A program made the position numbers and the translations under genes. From an uncultured Treponema sp. (lineage in GTDB: Bacteria; Spirochaetota; Spirochaetia; Treponematales; Treponemataceae): a DNA stretch of 16,158 bases. Of the stretch, positions 1-6,490 are shown piece after piece. Numbering within the stretch: the first letter of the stretch is position 1; each line of letters begins with the position of its first letter. The stretch spans positions 1 through 16,158 of the forward strand of contig CAKUWD010000048.1 in assembly GCA_934699065.1 (NCBI GenBank), in the 5' to 3' direction. The notes below the pieces were generated by a model. It was not told where the DNA came from and searched no databases. It saw only the letters and a list, made by a program, of their open reading frames with translations.

Positions 1-8
1 AGTAAATT

Positions 9-1376
9 ATGATTAAAATACAAAAATATAACGAAGTTGAACCTGACTTTTTTAAGGGACGGGATTTTGATAATTCTAATGAAGTAGTAGATTCTGTTCT
101 TGAAGAAGTTCAGAAAAGAGGTGATGCAGCTCTTCGTCTTTATGGAAATAAGTTTGATGTAGCAGTACCTGCTCAATTTGAAGTTCCACAGGAAGAACTT
201 AAAGCTGCTGCAGAAAAGCTTAGAATTGAAAAGCGCGATATTTATGATGCTATTGTTTATTCACATGACCTGGCTCTTCGTTTTGCAAAACTTCAGAAAA
301 AGACCTTTAGAGATTTTGAAGAAGAACTTGAACCAGGTCTCTTTACAGGCCAGAAGACAATACCTGTAGATATTGCAGGCTGTTATGTTCCAGCCGGTCG
401 TTTTCCTCTTGTTTCTACTGTAATAATGACAGTAACTCCAGCTGTAGCAGCAGGTGTTCCAAATGTTATCTTGTGTACCCCTCCAAGAGTTCACCCTGAA
501 GATAAAGTTTCGGCAGGTAAAACAGGAAGCGGAATCCCTGGAAAAGCTTTTGTAGGCGGTAAGCCTTATGCTGATGAAGGAATTATGGCTGCCGCTTATA
601 TCTGTGGAGTAAATCACCTTTATGCAGTTGGTGGTTCTCAGGCAATTGGAGCTATGGCATTTGGAACCGAAAGTATTCCTAAAGTTGATGTAATTGTTGG
701 TCCTGGAAACAAATTTGTTCAGGCAGCAAAAAAGGCTGTTTTTGGAAACGTAGGAATTGATTTTGTAGCAGGTCCTACAGAAGTTATGATTATTGCAGAT
801 AAATCAGCAAACATTGAATGGGTTGCTGCAGATCTTCTTGCCCAGGCAGAACACGATGTTGTTGCCCAGCCTATTCTTGTTACTGATGATATGGATTTTG
901 CAACAAAAGTAAGCGAGGCTATAGAAAATCAGCTCGAAACCCTTACTACAAAAACTGTTGCCCGCCAGAGTATTGATACTTATGGAAAAATCATCATTGT
1001 AGAAAAACTTGAAGAAGCAATAGAAATTGCGAATATGAAAGCTCCTGAACACCTTGAACTTGCAATGGACAAGGGCGCTGTTAGGGATAAGATTGCAAAG
1101 GCTGTTCACAATTTTGGTTCTCTCTTTATCGGCCACTATTCTGCTGAAGTTCTTGGAGATTATGCAGCAGGTCTTAACCATACACTTCCTACTTCAGGAG
1201 CAGCTCACTATACAGGTGGCTTGAGTGTAAGAAACTTCCTGAAAACAGTTACAACACTTCGTGCAGAAAAGGGAAAGCCTGGAACATTAAAGAGTTCCGC
1301 TGCCGCAGGTTATCTTGGTGACAGCGAAGGTCTTGCAGGACACGCACGTGCAGCACGCATAAGAGGTGAAAAATGA
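9..1376 (+). CDS. hisD: Histidinol dehydrogenase family protein (HisD or HisD-like)
   Basis: The family oxidises L-histidinol to L-histidine in two NAD-dependent steps, using a zinc ion in the cytoplasm. The 455-residue product has the expected landmarks: a glycine-rich GCYVPAGRFPL segment near 124-134, GPGNKF at 231-236, the general acid/base pair E347-H348 in APEHLE, and candidate zinc ligands Q279, H282, D384 and H445. Two features are unusual. About 20 extra residues lie between CTPP (156-159) and IMAAA (192-196). The C-terminal part (HYTGGLSVRNFLKTVT, then GHARAARIR) looks more like HisD paralogues such as HpsN sulfopropanediol dehydrogenase than like E. coli HisD, and AGPTE replaces the usual AGPSE. 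No other his gene is in view. The start ATG lies 8 bases into the window, so its promoter and ribosome site are not visible. The stop overlaps the def start (ATGA). Family membership is certain; the exact substrate is less so. Confidence 0.85.
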   Translation: MIKIQKYNEVEPDFFKGRDFDNSNEVVDSVLEEVQKRGDAALRLYGNKFDVAVPAQFEVPQEELKAAAEKLRIEKRDIYDAIVYSHDLALRFAKLQKKTFRDFEEELEPGLFTGQKTIPVDIAGCYVPAGRFPLVSTVIMTVTPAVAAGVPNVILCTPPRVHPEDKVSAGKTGSGIPGKAFVGGKPYADEGIMAAAYICGVNHLYAVGGSQAIGAMAFGTESIPKVDVIVGPGNKFVQAAKKAVFGNVGIDFVAGPTEVMIIADKSANIEWVAADLLAQAEHDVVAQPILVTDDMDFATKVSEAIENQLETLTTKTVARQSIDTYGKIIIVEKLEEAIEIANMKAPEHLELAMDKGAVRDKIAKAVHNFGSLFIGHYSAEVLGDYAAGLNHTLPTSGAAHYTGGLSVRNFLKTVTTLRAEKGKPGTLKSSAAAGYLGDSEGLAGHARAARIRGEK

Positions 1377-1948
1377 TTCTTGAAATAATAAAACTCGGAG
1401 AAGAAATTCTTCGAAAAAAGGCAGAGCCTGTTGCCGAAGTTACTGATGAAATCAGAAAGCTGGCAGACGATATGCTTGAAACTATGATTGAAGCAAATGG
1501 TGTTGGACTGGCAGGCCCTCAGGTTGGAAAAAGTCTTCGTATTTTTGTTGCAATGGCTGATGATGATGTAAAACGTGTTTTTATTAATCCTCAGATTATC
1601 AAAACTTCTGAAGAAGTAGAAGAATACGAGGAAGGCTGTCTCAGTATTCCTCAGGTTTATGAATCAATTACAAGACCTTCACGCGTTACTGTTCAGGCTC
1701 TCAACGAAAAAGGACGTCCTTTTACACTTGATGCGGACGGTCTTCTTGCACGAATCATTCAGCATGAATATGACCACCTTGACGGTATTTTATATATAGA
1801 CCGCGGTGATAAAGATTTTGCAGAAAAAACAGAAGCTCAGTTTAAAAAACGAGCTGAGCGAGCTGCTCAAAAAGCAAAAGAGAAAGAAGCTAAAGCCCGA
1901 AAAATTGCGGCTAAAATTGCTGCTAAGGAAGCTAAAAAAGCACAATGA
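1373..1948 (+). CDS. def: Peptide deformylase
   Basis: Removes the formyl group from the N-terminal methionine of new proteins at the ribosome exit, using a bound metal (iron or zinc). All three family motifs are present in the 191-residue protein: GVGLAGPQVG at 43-52 (motif 1), EGCLS at 87-91 with metal ligand C89, and HEYDH at 131-135 with ligands H131 and H135 and catalytic E132. The catalytic domain ends near residue 148. About 40 further residues form a tail very rich in Lys, Ala and Glu, predicted helical and strongly basic at its end. The start ATG overlaps the hisD stop and is preceded by an AAGAGG ribosome site, so translation is probably coupled. Its stop overlaps the fmt start in the same way. 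The def-fmt pairing is the classic bacterial arrangement and supports the call. Confidence 0.96.
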   Translation: MILEIIKLGEEILRKKAEPVAEVTDEIRKLADDMLETMIEANGVGLAGPQVGKSLRIFVAMADDDVKRVFINPQIIKTSEEVEEYEEGCLSIPQVYESITRPSRVTVQALNEKGRPFTLDADGLLARIIQHEYDHLDGILYIDRGDKDFAEKTEAQFKKRAERAAQKAKEKEAKARKIAAKIAAKEAKKAQ

Positions 1949-2922
1949 TCAGAATTTTATTTGCAGGAAGCCCGGATGCGGCCCGTCTCACACTGGAACA
2001 CCTCGTCAACGCTCAAAACGAATACGGTTTTGAAATTGCAGGAGTTTTGTCGAATCCACCTTCCGCAAAAGGACGTCATAAAGAACTCATTCCAACTCCG
2101 GTAGCACAGTTTGCCTCAGAAAAAAACATTCCTGTATTTTCACCGGAGCATCTGGATGCAGCGGCGCGCGAAGCAATCTCTCCAATTGGTGCAGACCTTC
2201 TGGTGAGCTTTGCTTACGGTCATATTTTTGGTCCCAAATTTCTGGCTCTCTTCCCGCTTGGCGGAATAAATCTTCATCCTTCCCTTTTACCAAAATACAG
2301 AGGTTGTACTCCAGTTCCTGCTGCTATTTTGAATCGTGATAAAAAAACAGCCGTTACCGTACAAACCCTGAGTCTCAAAATGGATGAGGGTGATATTCTT
2401 GGCCAGAAAATTGTTGATCTCAATGGAACCGAAACGACCGAATCACTTTTAAATTATAGCGCAGAAGAAGGCGCAAAACTGATTCTTGAAATAATCAAAA
2501 AATCCGCAGAAGCAGGAAAACTGCCAGAGGGTACTCCTCAGTCTGGAGAACCTTCATATACTGGAATAATTACAAAAGAAGACGGCAGAATCAACTGGAA
2601 TGAAAGTGCAGAAGTAATAGAAGCTAAAATCCGTGCTTACTATCCGGAGCCTGGCTGCTGGTGCATTGAAAACGGATTTCCACTCAGAATCCTTGAAGCA
2701 AAACTGTATCCAGAGAATGCAGAAAGCCCGGCAGCAGCTGAATCAGAATCAGGTACCGTACTGGGTACAGTCTTGGATTTTTCAAAACCTATTGGTATTC
2801 TTATAAAAACAGGAAATGGTATTCTTGCAATCCGCAAACTTCAAAGGCAGGGAAAAAATGCCATGGACTACAAGAGTTTTATGAATGGTGCCAGAAATTT
2901 TATTGGTACCGTATTAGAATAA
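1945..2922 (+). CDS. fmt: Methionyl-tRNA formyltransferase
   Basis: Transfers a formyl group from 10-formyltetrahydrofolate to Met-tRNA(fMet), making the initiator that peptide deformylase later processes. The 325-residue length is typical. The N-terminal half is the Rossmann-type formyltransferase domain: ILFAGSPDAA at 4-13, the core GINLHPSLLPKYRG at 107-120 containing catalytic N109 and H111, and the third catalytic residue D150 in DEGDIL. The C-terminal part from about 215 (ITKEDGRINW) is the OB-like tRNA-binding domain. The ATG overlaps the def stop by four bases. The nearest purine-rich stretch (AAGGA near 1925) is about 15 bases away, longer than usual, so translational coupling to def is likely. 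Confidence 0.96.
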   Translation: MIRILFAGSPDAARLTLEHLVNAQNEYGFEIAGVLSNPPSAKGRHKELIPTPVAQFASEKNIPVFSPEHLDAAAREAISPIGADLLVSFAYGHIFGPKFLALFPLGGINLHPSLLPKYRGCTPVPAAILNRDKKTAVTVQTLSLKMDEGDILGQKIVDLNGTETTESLLNYSAEEGAKLILEIIKKSAEAGKLPEGTPQSGEPSYTGIITKEDGRINWNESAEVIEAKIRAYYPEPGCWCIENGFPLRILEAKLYPENAESPAAAESESGTVLGTVLDFSKPIGILIKTGNGILAIRKLQRQGKNAMDYKSFMNGARNFIGTVLE

Positions 2923-2932
2923 AGAGGATAAT

Positions 2933-3979
2933 ATGATTAAAGATTTTTTCAACAAACTTAAAGATAAAAAAAGACCGGAACTTAAGGTAGGCTTTTCTGA
3001 ATCTTATGATAAGTTTCAGGCAAATATCCCTGCTTTTCTTGGAATCTGTCTCTGTGCCTTTGCACTTATGTGTTTTGCTGCTTTTGCAATTTTCTTTATG
3101 AATATCAAGGGGCCAGAAAAAGTTCTTGTTCCTAATGTTGTTGGAAAATCTCTGGAAGATGCCCTTCTTGAAATGCAGGTAAAGGAGCTTTATCCAAAAA
3201 TCAGCCTTCGCTATTCAGACACTCCTGGCGATGAAGGAACTATTCTTGACCAGTCTCCTGATGCCGGTGCGATCGTAAAAGGCTACAGCCGCGTTTCTCT
3301 TGTTGTGAGCCGGGGTGTAATTGTTGACAAAGTTGATGAATATACTGGTATGAATATTGAAGACCTTCGTATGAAGCTTCAGACACTTTTTGCCGGCCAG
3401 ACTCGACCTCTTATCATTCTTGGTGAGCCTGAATATAAACCGGATGTTTCTGATGCCGGTACAATTCTTGAACAGGATCCACCTGCAGGAACAAGAATTT
3501 CTGAACCTGTTACGGTACAGCTGGTTGTGAGCCGGGGCCCTAACTATGAAAACACAAAGGCTCCTTATCTTATCGGTCAGACTGTAAACGATCTCCTTCA
3601 GACTATCACAAGAAGCAAGCTTGTTTTTGATATCACTTCTCATAAGGCTTCTGGAGATGAAAAACCTGGTACTGTTGTAGATCAGCAGGCCTTTGATAGT
3701 GAATACGTTCCAAACTATACACGCGTAACTCTCGAAATGGCAATGCCTTCCGGAGAATATAATGATAATGTTTATGGAATCTTCCAGGAAAAAGTTCCTG
3801 ACTATCCATATCCTGTACCTATGAAAATCGAAGCTTATCCTGCAGAAGGTAATTCTTATACATTGCTCAGCTTTAGTCATCCGGGTGGAAGTGTAACTAT
3901 ACCTTATGCTGTTCCAAAGGGAACAAGACTTGAGCTTACTGTTGTAAATAAAGTTGTTTCTAAAAAGACTGTAAACTAG
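2933..3979 (+). CDS. Orphan PASTA-domain membrane protein
   Basis: A 348-residue, probably bitopic membrane protein. A short basic cytoplasmic N-terminus (1-30) is followed by one hydrophobic segment at about 32-57, placing the rest outside the inner membrane. Three PASTA-type repeats follow: about 62-128 (starts VLVPNVVGKSLEDA, ends LVVSRG), 130-202 (ends LVVSRG) and 208-272 (starts APYLIGQTVNDL). The last roughly 75 residues are a Pro/Tyr-rich region I do not recognise. PASTA domains are known from Ser/Thr kinases and penicillin-binding proteins, where they bind peptidoglycan fragments or have a structural role. Here no kinase or transpeptidase domain is attached. A cell-wall sensing or scaffolding role is inference. 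An AGAGGA ribosome site precedes the ATG, 10 bases after the fmt stop, so it is probably in the same operon. Confidence 0.88.
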   Translation: MIKDFFNKLKDKKRPELKVGFSESYDKFQANIPAFLGICLCAFALMCFAAFAIFFMNIKGPEKVLVPNVVGKSLEDALLEMQVKELYPKISLRYSDTPGDEGTILDQSPDAGAIVKGYSRVSLVVSRGVIVDKVDEYTGMNIEDLRMKLQTLFAGQTRPLIILGEPEYKPDVSDAGTILEQDPPAGTRISEPVTVQLVVSRGPNYENTKAPYLIGQTVNDLLQTITRSKLVFDITSHKASGDEKPGTVVDQQAFDSEYVPNYTRVTLEMAMPSGEYNDNVYGIFQEKVPDYPYPVPMKIEAYPAEGNSYTLLSFSHPGGSVTIPYAVPKGTRLELTVVNKVVSKKTVN

Positions 3980-3990
3980 AAAAACTTGTC

Positions 3991-4024
3991 ATTCCGATCC
4001 TGAAACAAGTTCAGGATTCGGAAT
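3991..4024. repeat. Long palindromic repeat copy upstream of aroDE
   Basis: An inverted repeat with arms 3991-4004 and 4010-4024 around a 5-base ACAAG loop, perfect except for one bulged base. Its core CTGAA-ACAAG-TTCAG is shared with six other copies around aroDE. Transcribed, it would form a hairpin of about 14 base pairs. No run of T follows, so it is not a standard intrinsic terminator. It lies between the PASTA gene stop and aroDE. Confidence 0.85.
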
Positions 4025-4036
4025 CTCAGGTTGTAG

Positions 4037-4057
4037 ATGCTGAAACAAGTTCAGCAT
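4037..4057. repeat. Short palindromic repeat copy abutting aroDE ribosome site
   Basis: A perfect 8-base inverted repeat (ATGCTGAA and TTCAGCAT) around an ACAAG loop. It belongs to the same family as the copy at 3991-4024; the two core centres are 40 bases apart. It ends only a few bases before the aroDE ribosome-binding site. The ATG in its left arm makes a spurious in-frame upstream start for aroDE. Confidence 0.85.
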
Positions 4058-4060
4058 GAC

Positions 4061-4068
4061 AAGAAGGA
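4061..4068 (+). promoter_or_regulatory. Ribosome-binding site fixing the aroDE start
   Basis: AAGAAGGA lies 7 bases before the ATG at 4076. This favours 4076 over the in-frame ATG at 4037, which lies inside a palindromic repeat and has no ribosome site of its own. Confidence 0.8.
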
Positions 4069-4075
4069 ATTAAAA

Positions 4076-5578
4076 ATGAATCAACCGCTGATATGTATGA
4101 CACTTACGGGAAAGACTCTGGAAGAGAATCTTAAACTTGTAAAAAAATACGAAAAGTATATTGATTTAGTTGAACTGCGTGTAGACCATCTTACTGAAGA
4201 TGAACAGCTTAATGCCCGCCGTTTTCCTGCAATGATATATCAGCCATGTATTCTCACTATCCGTCGCGATATTGATGGCGGTAAATTTACAGGCGGTGAT
4301 TTTGCCCGAACAAATCTTTTTGCCCGTGCGCTTGCTTTTGCAAATCCGGATAAATCAAAAAACTTTGCTTATGTAGATTTTGAAGAAGACTTTCATATTC
4401 CAAGCATTCAGGATGCAGCAATGGCCTTTGGTGTTAGAATCATCAGAAGCTGCCATAATATGACTGAGCCAATCCTGAATATCCGAGAACGCTGCGACAT
4501 CATGCGTAAAACCGGATATGAAATTCCAAAGATTGCATTTATGCCTCACTCTCTTTCTGATGTATTAAATCTTCTGAAAGAGGGAGAATCTATGACTCAG
4601 TATGAGCATATTCTTTGTGCCATGGGACCAGAAGGCTTTCCTTCTCGTGTACTTGCCAGCCGCACTAATTCTTTCCTTACTTATGTTTCTCCAGAAGAAG
4701 TAATTGAAAATACAAAAGCAATTGGTCACATTGATCCTGTTACTATTAATGATATGTATCATTTTAAGTCAATTAATCAGGATACTTCGCTTTATGGTAT
4801 TGCCGGCTGGCCTCTTATAAAAACTTCAAGTCCAGAAATACATAACAAGGGTTACGAAGACAAAAAATTAAATGCTGTTTATATACCTTATCGCTCGCAG
4901 TTGATTTCTGATACACTGACTTTCTGCGAAGGCATTGGTGTAAAAGGTCTTTCTGTAACTGTTCCTCACAAGGAATCAGTTATGTATTATATTCATGAAC
5001 AGTCTCCAGAGGTTGTGCAGATTGGAGCTTGTAATACTCTTGTAAGAAAAAACAATAAATGGCTTGGTTATAATACTGATGCCCCTGGCTTCCGTCGCGC
5101 ACTGGAAGAATTTTTAGGGCCGGTAAAAATTAAACATAAAAAGGTAGCTGTGATTGGTGCCGGTGGTGCTGCAAAAGCTATTGTTTATGTTCTTAAGCAG
5201 ATGGGAGCCCGTGTATGTATTTTCAATCGCACGGTTGAAACCGCAGCCAAGCTTGCTGAAAAATACGGTTTTACTTATTGTCAGCTCGATGCTCATTGTG
5301 CTGCAAAGCTCGATGAATATTCTACGCTTATCGTTCAAACCACATCGGTAGGCATGAATGCTGATGGACCTTCCAGCAGCGAAAATGACCCTATATATTT
5401 TTATGATTTCCGTGGTAATGAGCTTCTCTTTGATATAGTTTATGAGCCAAGCACTACCCCGGTAATGAAGAGAGCTTCTATAGCCGGATGCCGTGTATGC
5501 AACGGATATAAAATGCTTGAATATCAGGCCTATGAACAGTTTAAGCTGTTTACAGGGCTGGACTATGAAAAGAAATAG
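4076..5578 (+). CDS. aroDE: Bifunctional 3-dehydroquinate dehydratase / shikimate dehydrogenase
   Basis: Two consecutive shikimate-pathway steps on one 500-residue chain: dehydration of 3-dehydroquinate to 3-dehydroshikimate, then NADPH-dependent reduction to shikimate. Residues 1 to about 225 are a type I (class I aldolase-like) dehydratase. H127 (in RSCHNM) is the catalytic histidine and K152 (in IPKIAFMP) the Schiff-base lysine. Residues about 238-500 are the shikimate dehydrogenase: the substrate-site segment GWPLIKTSSPEIHN at 244-257, VTVPHK with catalytic K299, NTD with D335, a glycine-rich GAGGAAKA NADP site at 361-368, NRT at 384-386 consistent with NADP, and GYKMLEYQA near the end. 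The start at 4076 is chosen on its ribosome site. The 13 extra residues available upstream are encoded by repeat DNA. The gene is flanked on both sides by the same palindromic repeats. Similar fusions are known in plants and chlamydiae. Confidence 0.95.
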   Translation: MNQPLICMTLTGKTLEENLKLVKKYEKYIDLVELRVDHLTEDEQLNARRFPAMIYQPCILTIRRDIDGGKFTGGDFARTNLFARALAFANPDKSKNFAYVDFEEDFHIPSIQDAAMAFGVRIIRSCHNMTEPILNIRERCDIMRKTGYEIPKIAFMPHSLSDVLNLLKEGESMTQYEHILCAMGPEGFPSRVLASRTNSFLTYVSPEEVIENTKAIGHIDPVTINDMYHFKSINQDTSLYGIAGWPLIKTSSPEIHNKGYEDKKLNAVYIPYRSQLISDTLTFCEGIGVKGLSVTVPHKESVMYYIHEQSPEVVQIGACNTLVRKNNKWLGYNTDAPGFRRALEEFLGPVKIKHKKVAVIGAGGAAKAIVYVLKQMGARVCIFNRTVETAAKLAEKYGFTYCQLDAHCAAKLDEYSTLIVQTTSVGMNADGPSSSENDPIYFYDFRGNELLFDIVYEPSTTPVMKRASIAGCRVCNGYKMLEYQAYEQFKLFTGLDYEKK

Positions 5579-5729
5579 ATGCTGAAACAAGTTCAGCATG
5601 ACAAATAAATAGTCACCCTGAAACAAGTTCAGCATGATGCGTCACTCTGAAATAAGTTCAGCATGACAAATAAATGGTCACCCTGAAATAAGTTCAGCAT
5701 GATGCGTCACCCTGAACTTGTTTCAGGGT
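5579..5729. repeat. Five-copy array of palindromic CTGAA/TTCAG repeats
   Basis: Five copies of the core CTGAA-N5-TTCAG have centres at 5589, 5625, 5654, 5690 and 5719, giving spacings of 36, 29, 36 and 29 bases, so the array is a tandem repeat of a 65-base double unit. The loop is ACAAG in copies 1 and 2, ATAAG in copies 3 and 4, and CTTGT (opposite orientation) in copy 5. Copies 1 and 5 have full 8-base arms; copies 2-4 pair only over the inner 5 bases because their two flanks differ. Linkers alternate between GACAAATAAAT(A/G) and GATGC. The array starts directly after the aroDE stop and ends 21 bases before the rpiA ribosome site. Confidence 0.88.
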
Positions 5730-5761
5730 CTCAAATACTGTAAGTAAAAAGAGGTATAAAA

Positions 5762-6490
5762 ATGGGACTTACACAATCGGAACAAAAAACACTGGTAGCA
5801 AATACTGCCATTGACACTCTTATAGAAAAAGGATTGATTTTCAGTGGAATGAAAATTGGGCTTGGAACAGGATCAACTGCAATGCCTGCAGTAAAACGTC
5901 TCGCAGAGCATATTAACAGCGGAAAACTTAAAGACATTAAAGCTGTAGTAACAAGCTTTCAGACACAGAATGCCTGCCAGGATTACGGAATTCCTGTTTA
6001 TTCTATGAACGACAGAATCATAGGTGGCCAGCTTGATCTTGCAATTGATGGGGCTGACGAAGTTGACCCAGACTGTAACTGTATTAAGGGCGGCGGCGCA
6101 GCACACGTTCGTGAAAAGATCGTTGAATATAATGCAAAAATCTTTGTCGTAATTGCTGATTCTTCAAAGTCTGTCCAGACAATCGGAACAAAGTTCCCTG
6201 TCCCTGTTGAAATCATAAGTGAAGCACGTGTACCTGTAACTAATGCTCTTAGTGCTCTTGGTGCTACTGCTGTACTCCGCGAAGGAGTTCGCAAGGCAGG
6301 TCCGGTAATAACAGATAACGGTAACCAGATTCTAGACTGTACCTGGAAAGAACCAATAAATGTTCCAGAAATGGAAACAAAAATTAACTCGATTGTTGGT
6401 GTTGTAGAAACAGGTCTTTTTACACAGAATAAGCCTATAGTCTTTATCTCAAAAGAAGACGGCTCTGTAGAAATCAGAAATCTTAAATAA
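5762..6490 (+). CDS. rpiA: Ribose-5-phosphate isomerase A
   Basis: Interconverts ribose 5-phosphate and ribulose 5-phosphate in the non-oxidative pentose phosphate pathway, supplying ribose for nucleotides and histidine. The 242-residue protein carries the RpiA signatures in order: GLGTGSTA at 33-40 (phosphate loop), DGADE at 96-100 with the two active-site aspartates, and KGGGAAHVREK at 109-119 with the conserved lysine K109 and catalytic E118. Length is close to the family norm. A GAGG ribosome site lies 7 bases before the ATG, just after the palindromic array. The stop TAA is followed immediately by the ATG of the next gene. Confidence 0.96.
   Translation: MGLTQSEQKTLVANTAIDTLIEKGLIFSGMKIGLGTGSTAMPAVKRLAEHINSGKLKDIKAVVTSFQTQNACQDYGIPVYSMNDRIIGGQLDLAIDGADEVDPDCNCIKGGGAAHVREKIVEYNAKIFVVIADSSKSVQTIGTKFPVPVEIISEARVPVTNALSALGATAVLREGVRKAGPVITDNGNQILDCTWKEPINVPEMETKINSIVGVVETGLFTQNKPIVFISKEDGSVEIRNLK

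Noticed and set aside
3215..3880. Long minus-strand frame opposite the PASTA gene
   Set aside because: Composition is consistent with an antisense shadow. The plus-strand frame has clear PASTA repeats.
3991..4024. Palindrome read as an intrinsic terminator after the PASTA gene
   Set aside because: The stem is strong, but no T run follows on either strand, and the core is a member of a repeat family.
4037..4075. Upstream in-frame ATG extending AroDE by 13 residues
   Set aside because: The ATG is part of a palindromic repeat arm, has no ribosome site, and the translated peptide is typical repeat nonsense. The ATG at 4076 has a good ribosome site.
5114..5635. Long open frame on the minus strand across the end of aroDE and the repeat array
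   Set aside because: It is antisense to a clear gene, and its N-terminal peptide is translated repeat DNA. No family resemblance.
5579..5729. Repeat array read as a CRISPR array
   Set aside because: The repeats are short palindromes with near-identical linkers, not direct repeats with unique spacers, and no cas gene is present.
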